A stretch of DNA of 64,000 nt from positions 3,928,501 through 3,992,500 of the forward strand of contig OX463827.1 in NCBI GenBank assembly GCA_949825045.1, in the 5' to 3' direction. The position numbers and the translations under genes were made by a program. Positions 57,977 to 64,000 of this stretch are shown piece after piece (the first letter of the stretch is position 1; every line of letters begins with the position of its first letter). The stretch is from Argyresthia goedartella. Taxonomy: Eukaryota; Arthropoda; Insecta; Lepidoptera; Argyresthiidae. The notes under the pieces were generated by a model. That model was given only the letters and a program-made list of their open reading frames with translations, did no database searches and had not been told where the DNA came from.

Positions 57977-58106
57977 AGAATTGTAAGCGAAATACCAGGG
58001 TGAAGTGGTGGGATTAATGAAATTAACACCTACCCTGTCAATTAAATTTGACACACTGTGAAATTATTATAGTACTGCGGAACCCACTGTATTAGATTTA
58101 ATTACT
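57977..58106. other. short spacer
   Basis: Sequence between MITE-1 copy 4 and the SINE, nothing recognised. Confidence 0.4.
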
Positions 58107-58306
58107 GGCGACTTCTATGGCGCAGCGGTTGTGGCTCTGCCTACCGTGCGAGAGGTCCCGGGTTCGATCCCCGGCTGGGGGGTAAAAAAAACCGCAGATC
58201 TTGGATGTTTATAGGTGTGACATCGCTGTTTCTGCTTGCCACGACGCAGGGTATCCTAGTGTGGGGCCAGAAACAATGTATGTGCCTATATGTAATTGTT
58301 TGTTTA
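58107..58306 (+). repeat. SINE-A, full copy
   Basis: A box TGGCGCAGCGG, B box GGTTCGATCCC in CCCGGGTTCGATCCCCGG, then GATCTTGGATGTTTATAGG, CGCAGGGTATCCTAGTGTGG and GGCCAGAAACAATGTATGTG. Confidence 0.88.
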
Positions 58307-59544
58307 ATTGGTTCCGCCTGCAATTTAATTTAATTTAACGCTTATAATTCGTTTTATCTGCTTGTTTTTTGCTTTTTTGGGTACCGCAGTCGCGTTTTTT
58401 TGATTTTTATTACGTTATTTATTTCCTGATTTTTAGTACAAAAATATGAAAATTCTGTTATAATTTGGTTTAAAAAACTAAGGTGTATTATTCATAGCTT
58501 GTGCAAGATTAGTTAATATTTCTGTACTCGTGTTGTAAAGACGTTTACCCCAACTTGGATGGTCTTGAAAAAATTTTTTTTGGCCCGCTTATTAAATCGC
58601 ATAATATTTGTTTTATGCTACCCACTCGCGCGATCTAGACGAAGGTAATGAATAATAAAAATCGGTTGAGCCATTGAGTAGTTACGAGGAGACACAATAA
58701 CAGTCAGGTCAAACACATAACCCTCCCCTTTCCCGCTTCGCTGCAGTCGGGTATTACCTGATTGGTCTAAGTGTGGTTCCAATGTCAAAGATGTTCTGTT
58801 AAAGTAAAAAAGGATGGTTTTGTGGTGAAGAATTAAACTAACTTTACGAGAAAAAAAACCGATGACGGTTCAATTGAGTTGAATTCAACTCCATTTAATC
58901 ACGAAACAAACATAAAAAAAACGTTACATAACAATATCAAAGGAAGAAAATGTAGAAGCAAGTTCATATAACTAAACATGAACATTGTTAATTCAATGAT
59001 TTATGAAGTAATTTCCTTATACCTTAATGGTTTTCACCTATTCAAATCTAACATCTCATTTTAACATCTTGACGAGAAAATTAGTGACGCTGTAATTGTG
59101 ATACTCATTTTACGAGTATACTTAGCTTTTTGATATTACACCGCCGAATAAAAAGGCACCCGTTCCAGCAAATCACCAAACAAGAACACGCTCTACAATT
59201 CGGTAGCGTATGTTTGCCCCAAAATAGAACACGAAGGTATTAACACGCAAAGTAATTCTGTTAAAGATTTTATCTGTTCAATGGATGGTTATATAGCTAC
59301 GAAATGTTGAAAACACAAAATTAGTTAAGTGCGCGTGATACTATCGCTGGAGTGGATTCCGTAAGCGAATACAAAATATATCATCGGCCCAAATTGTAGG
59401 CGAATGGATGAAAAATGGTACAATTTAATGTCAAGTCTTTGAACAGGTAATAAAAAGAGATCCATCAATTTATGGTTTTCGGTGTCCCAAAATACAATCT
59501 ATAAGTGTTGCGTTGTATTTAATGTACAAATAAACATGATTTTT
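58307..59544. other. noncoding, no gene recognised
   Basis: AT-rich. CCTCCCCTTTCCCGCTTCGC near 58722 resembles dispersed-repeat phrases but has no partner here. Confidence 0.45.
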
Positions 59545-59730
59545 TCACTGTGACTTTCAAAATATACTTTGTTGCACAAAAACAGTAGTATAGAAATAGA
59601 AAAAGTATAAACCATGTACAAAGGCGGGATAAAAGGAGATTTCTTCCAGGAGACCTACAATGGACAGGATTTAAATAATCTACAGGCAGACCTTTGCACA
59701 ACATGAAAAAAAAAATAGTTTCCAAACCGA
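59545..59730 (-). mobile_element. LINE-B-type 3' tail remnant
   Basis: ACTTTGTTGCACAAAAACAG, TACAAAGGCGGGATAAAAGG, AGATTTCTTCCAGGAGACC and GGACAGGATTTAAATAATC follow the reversed LINE-B tail order. The hairpin phrase lacks the AGCTTATCTC half. Confidence 0.5.
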
Positions 59731-60372
59731 ACCTTTTACGATTTATCCCTACAATCTGGGTATAATCCGAAAATTTTACTCAGATACCTCACTCCATATA
59801 ACTTACTATGGCGGGGGGTATCATAGTTAATTTGTTGCTTCAGTAACATATTCGTTAAAAGCGTTACACGTGGATGTGATTTCGTGCTGAGGATACAAAC
59901 ACAGAACGTAACAAACAGTGCGTGTGCGCACAGCATTAAAAAACAAAAGTTCTTTAAAAAATAATGATTAAAAATAAAGATTTGTTCAAAATTATGCGTT
60001 TAGTTAAACTTAATATAAGAAGTGTAAGACGTTAGAAACTAATTAAGTTTTATGTTGTATCTAATATAAATGTTGTTATTTTAAAACAATAGCGGCTGGT
60101 TTTTTTTTCTGAGATCCTTATAATTCAGTTTTAAGATTAAAAATGCTTATAGAATTAAAAAAGGTTTAACGATATCTATTAGATCTTTCTATATTTTGGG
60201 AACTTATTTTTGTGAAATCATATATAAGTTTTTTATGGAAATAGTTAACGTTGTGAAGTATTGACATAATCGTGAACACAGAGAGGCAAAACCTAACCAT
60301 ATACCCATGAGAATGTATAAATCAAGTCCAATATGAAGCACAGTGTAACATAATGAACAACAAACATGGCTT
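59731..60372. other. noncoding, no gene recognised
   Basis: AT-rich, no landmark. Confidence 0.45.
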
Positions 60373-60582
60373 CGAAGACCTCTGTGGCGTTGCGGTAGAC
60401 TCTGCCTTCCAAGTGAAAGGTCCCGGGTTCGATCCCCGGCTGGGGATGAGGAAAAAATCTCAGGTCTTGGATGTTTATATGTGTGTGATGCTGATGCCGC
60501 TGTTTCTGGTTCCCACGACACAGGGTATCCTAGTGTGGGGCCAGAAGCAATGTTTGTGCCTGTATATAAATGTTCATGTTTT
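60373..60582 (+). repeat. SINE-A, full copy
   Basis: A-box region TGTGGCGTTGCGGTAGAC, B box GGTTCGATCCC, then CAGGTCTTGGATGTTTATAT, CCCACGACACAGGGTATCC and GGCCAGAAGCAATGTTTGTG. Frames of 76-137 codons across it on both strands are SINE shadows. Confidence 0.88.
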
Positions 60583-61499
60583 AGGCTGATTTCGTGGTCC
60601 GAACGAAAAGAGTTCACTGAGCACGATTACACTCCTTTCATGAACTTAGAGAAGTTCCGCTACGCTTACACTTATATAATTTGCCCCACACTAGGATACA
60701 TTGGGTTGTGAAGCCAACATCTAAAATAGGGTACATGGTAGGCCTTTCGGTTGAATGATTCCATGGTTTATTTTCGTGCTCGCTCTACATTACGATTTAC
60801 AATACAAGACCGGTCTTCCAGCAGAGCAACAGTGTTCGTACACGTAACAAAAAAGTCCGAATCATTCTAGAAAGGCCCAATACCAGGTTTCGATACAATA
60901 CGGTGGTTATTATATCTAACCGAGCAAGGTCGGCGAAATATGATCTGACCACGCCGTAATCGTTCCTGCCGCCTCAATGCACGCTGAGTTATTGCTGGCC
61001 ACATATCGTCCGACGACGACGTCGGAAGAAAAATTCGGAATTTGAAACACTTCGCTGGAGTTGAGATTGTTTGAAGAATATTGTTGAGTTTTTCTTTTTA
61101 ATTAAAAACTTCTTGCTGACTTTGCCGGCCAGTCTTGAAAAGAGAAACCGAAAAACCGTTTTATTTATTTCGAGATAGTGTTGCTACAGCTGACGAATCG
61201 ATATTTTTTGCTAAAGAAAACTTATCTCAACAATATTCCCATTTTATATTCAACAATTATGGTGTTAAAATACATATTTAAATTTGAATTATTACAATAT
61301 TGTCTGCGGTGTGAAATAAGGTCCGTTACATAAACAATGTTTCGTATTAATTCTACGCCCACATTGAAATCTGAGAACATTAATTCTTAGCCTTATAAAG
61401 AAGCATTTGACATAAACCTTAACGCGTACATGGTCAGATTTCGTCAAAAAACGGCAACTTTACATATATGGCTAAAAAGGTAGGTATTAGTGATGATAT
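60583..61499. other. noncoding, no gene recognised
   Basis: Unique-looking. No landmark. Confidence 0.45.
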
Positions 61500-61516
61500 T
61501 CGATAAATATTAAGGA

Positions 61517-61540
61517 TTATTATTATTATTATTATTATTA
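61517..61540. repeat. (TTA)n microsatellite
   Basis: About eight TTA units. Confidence 0.8.
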
Positions 61541-61612
61541 GGATTATTAAGAATATTAAGGATTATTGACCCTATAAAATGGCAATGTAAAAACACTACT
61601 ACTACTACACTA

Positions 61613-61791
61613 CAGGCACATACATTGTTTCTGGCCCCACACTAGGATATCCTGTGTCGTGGGAACCAGTAACAGCGACGTCACACACATATAGACATCC
61701 AAAACCTCCTTTTTTTTCCTTTTTTATTACCCCCAGACTGGGATCGAACCCGGGACCTCTTTGCATGGTAGGCAGAGCCACAACTGCTGCT
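61613..61791 (-). repeat. SINE-A copy
   Basis: Reverse strand: GGTTCGATCCC B box, GGCTCTGCCTACCATGC head, body with GTGTGTGACGTCGCTGTTAC, tail CCTAGTGTGGGGCCAGAAAC. The A-box end is truncated or changed (AGCAGCAGTTGTGGC). Confidence 0.82.
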
Positions 61792-62596
61792 TTGATATAG
61801 TTATTTTTAAACCAGTCTGGTTAACACTCCCCTTACGGCTTCAAAAAATAGCCCCCTCTATAATACATTCCCAATAAATTCCCTAAACGCCTACTTAAGC
61901 CTCCTGGTGGCAATTCTAGACATTAGCTACGCTCTCTTTGCCAAGTCATCTTTATGTTTACGACCAGTTGTATTCCCTTCTTACAGTGAAATGACATAGG
62001 AGGGTTGAGTGTTACTAAGTTTTTCCTCTTTCGCCTAATGGCATGAAAAAAAAAAACAATATACATGTCGAAACAAAAATCATTTTCAAAATAAAATTTG
62101 ACTATATGGAAAGCTCAAACTTTGCTCCTCAATATTTGCTTTGCTCAAGTTTTACGTATCGTCGCTAAATACGAACTTAAGAAAACCAAAGTTCACTTGT
62201 GAACATAGTCCATAATTGAAAGCAAGCGACGTGGAGCCTATCTTTAGAGATGTCTACATGCTTAAATGCATTCCCATGGCGTTTTAGCATGCATGGCTGG
62301 ATCCCCTATCGTTTCACCCCTGATGGTATTCAAAACCCCTCTCCTGTTTCAAATTACTCCTTCAAGATTAGTACATCTGCCTATATTTGGTGATGTTTCG
62401 TCGGTAGTCGTATAGTCTGCAAGTCCTTCGTCCAGTTTTTGGCAAAAGAAATTCTAAATCAAACTGTAGAAATTTACAAATATTCTTACCTTGCCGGTGC
62501 TACACCTAATAGTAAAAGGCGTCTCGCAAAAAAATAATAATCTGAATCTGCTAATCGCTATGTTTTTTATTTGTATGCTTAGACAACATTCCATTT
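61792..62596. other. noncoding, no gene recognised
   Basis: No landmark. The 86-codon reverse frame at 62454-62714 runs into the SINE and is a shadow. Confidence 0.45.
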
Positions 62597-62850
62597 GACG
62601 ACCTGGATGGCCGAGCCGGCAGTGACCCTGCCTACGAAGCCATGGGTCCCGGGTTCGAGTCCCGGTGGGGGCAAATATTTGTTTGATGAGAACGGATGTC
62701 TGTACCCTAGTCATGGTTGTTTATCTATCTAAGCATAATATTTATCTATATAAGTATGTGTATCGTTGTCTACTACCCAAGATACAGGGAATCCTAGTTT
62801 GGGACTAGATCAATGTGTGTAAATAGTGTCCAAGGTATTATTATTATTAT
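62597..62850 (+). repeat. SINE-B, full copy
   Basis: Head TGGCCGAGCCGGCAGTGACC, B box GGTTCGAGTCC, body as at 7737, tail TTATTATTATTAT. It differs from the 7.7 kb copy at only a few sites by eye. Confidence 0.88.
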
Positions 62851-63307
62851 TTTGCATGTGTGGCCGCTGTACACCCCCGTGCGACACATGCGTTTTCCAG
62901 ACTCCCAATATCAGATATGCTAATATGCTACGGCCAAATATACATGTGAAACTTAACTTACATTTACTGGCTAATGTCCGAAATAATGTTCGTTTGTGAT
63001 ACGTGATCATCTTTAACAGACTAGACAGCATATTAACCGATGCTATAATTAACTAGTTTCTGCCTATACCGTAAGCGAAAAAACAAGGTGTTTCTCGTAT
63101 TGTAAATGTGTGAATGTTTTGTATACATTCTGGCGCAAAACAGAACCAAATTGTATGTATGTATGCGTATGAGTGTAGTTTGTATTCATTATGTGGTTTC
63201 CATAGATCTGATTAGCATATTTTCGGCTGAAATCTGGGTGATGTCTTTTGAAAACTTGGTTGGTCGTTGAACTGTATTTTTTATGATTGTATTTTATATT
63301 GTTACAG

Positions 63308-63362
63308 GTAATTTGGAGTTAACCGTTGCAACTTGATCTTACTTAAAGTGAAAATGAGGCAG
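63308..63362 (+). other. possible short exon or ratchet site
   Basis: Preceded by TTTTATATTGTTACAG and followed by GTATGT. The 55-base segment ends with ATG AGG CAG, which would leave phase 0 like the 15.6 kb exon. It could be an alternative first coding exon or, since it starts GTAATT, a zero-length recursive splice point. Weak without transcript data. Confidence 0.2.
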
Positions 63363-63597
63363 GTATGTAAATTTAGAGGCCATTTAAAATGAGACACCAC
63401 TTAGAATATGCATATCTATACAATCAATAAATAACACGATAAAGTAGGGCTTACTTATTCCAAGGATAGTAAAAAATAGAAATATTAATTTTTAAAGATA
63501 AACAATAATAAATATTAGAGGACAATCTTACACAATTCGAAGTAGGCCTATAGTAAGCTCAACAAGGCTTGTGTTATGGGTAATAGACGACGATATA

Positions 63598-63734
63598 TTT
63601 CACAGAAAACATCCAAGACTAAGAAACAAATATTGATGCTCATCACACAAATATTTGCCCTTACCGGGATTCGAACCCAGGACCGTCAGCTTCGGAGGCA
63701 GGGTCACTACCCGCTAGACTAAACCGGTCGTCAA
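63598..63734 (-). repeat. SINE-B-related copy, short
   Basis: Reverse strand: GACGACCGGTTTAGTCTAGC, GTAGTGACCCTGCCTCCGAA, B box GGTTCGAATCC, GGGCAAATATTTGTGTGATG. Same head and start of body as SINE-B but with a different 3' half (CTTGGATGTTTTCTGTG). Confidence 0.75.
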
Positions 63735-64000
63735 ATAGATATCTGCCTGATATTAATGACAACAAATATATTAAACCATAATAGAATACAAAACCATATA
63801 ATTTTGCCTATCAATCAATCTATCAATAAATCTGAAACGGTATTCATATTTCGGATGTTTTTCGACACCGCCGAATGTCTCGTATACATTTGTACCTTAT
63901 AAAACAAGCAAAGGTCGACGACCTCATTATCGGACTCTGGTGTATAATATATAGAACAATTTCCACGTCCGATTTTCGTCACAAATTCGTTACGATTCCG

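Noticed and set aside
58107..58200. tRNA genes at the SINE heads
   Set aside because: A and B boxes are present but acceptor and anticodon stems are not intact, and each is followed by a shared SINE body.
60204..60617. 137-codon reverse ORF
   Set aside because: Its longest informative part is the reverse complement of a SINE-A copy.
61517..61540. Telomere-type repeat
   Set aside because: It is plain (TTA)n, not the insect TTAGG telomere unit.

Overview
This window looks like lepidopteran (moth or butterfly) nuclear DNA: AT-rich, almost devoid of long open frames, and packed with repeat types typical of that order. These are tRNA-headed SINEs, CR1/jockey-like and RTE-like LINE 3' ends, the 'GGTTCCGTAC...GTCCGTCTGTC' element family, and many short inverted-repeat (MITE-like) elements. 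Nothing bacterial is visible: no operons, rRNA or convincing tRNA genes, and no CRISPR.

Layout. 1-13.5 kb is a dense repeat field: LINE 3' ends at 3.6-4.7 kb and 6.0-7.4 kb, an inverted LINE tail at 8.8-9.1 kb, SINEs at 7.7 and 11.5-12.1 kb, a MITE between two ~154-bp direct repeats at 10.3-11.0 kb, and GGTTCC-family elements. At 14.9-15.7 kb lies the only host gene signal I can support: a CpG-rich block with TATA-like and initiator-like sequences, a leader with upstream ORFs (one of 56 codons), and one short coding exon (15582-15701, + strand, 40 codons) ending at a good GT donor. From 15.7 kb rightwards there is no other clear exon, so the rest is probably one very long first intron, possibly with later alternative exons. 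15.7-22.6 kb has very few mobile elements; 22.6-33.3 kb has moderate numbers (fold-back, MITEs, LINE remnants, a hAT-type MITE with 8-bp target duplication at 32.5-33.0 kb). 35463-36550 is a striking array of exactly seventeen 64-bp units. 36.6-46.8 kb is again mostly unique, and 46.8-64 kb is a second dense repeat field (duplicated 3'-end repeat, TTAA-flanked MITE, TIR element with internal duplication, RTE pseudogene, many SINEs).

Family nicknames are mine. SINE-A has the tail containing CCTAGTGTGGGGCCAG. SINE-B has the tail containing GATACAGGGAATCCTAG and ends in (TTA)n. LINE-A is the jockey/CR1-like family of the 3.8 kb ORF. LINE-B is the CR1-like family of the 6 kb ORF, whose 3' UTR carries a conserved hairpin. 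MITE-1, -2 and -3 are three TIR families with two or more copies here.

Genes do not work together in this window. The host exon is not identified by name and all other coding sequence is retrotransposon remnant. Homology statements come from motif recognition and within-window comparison by eye; no search was run.
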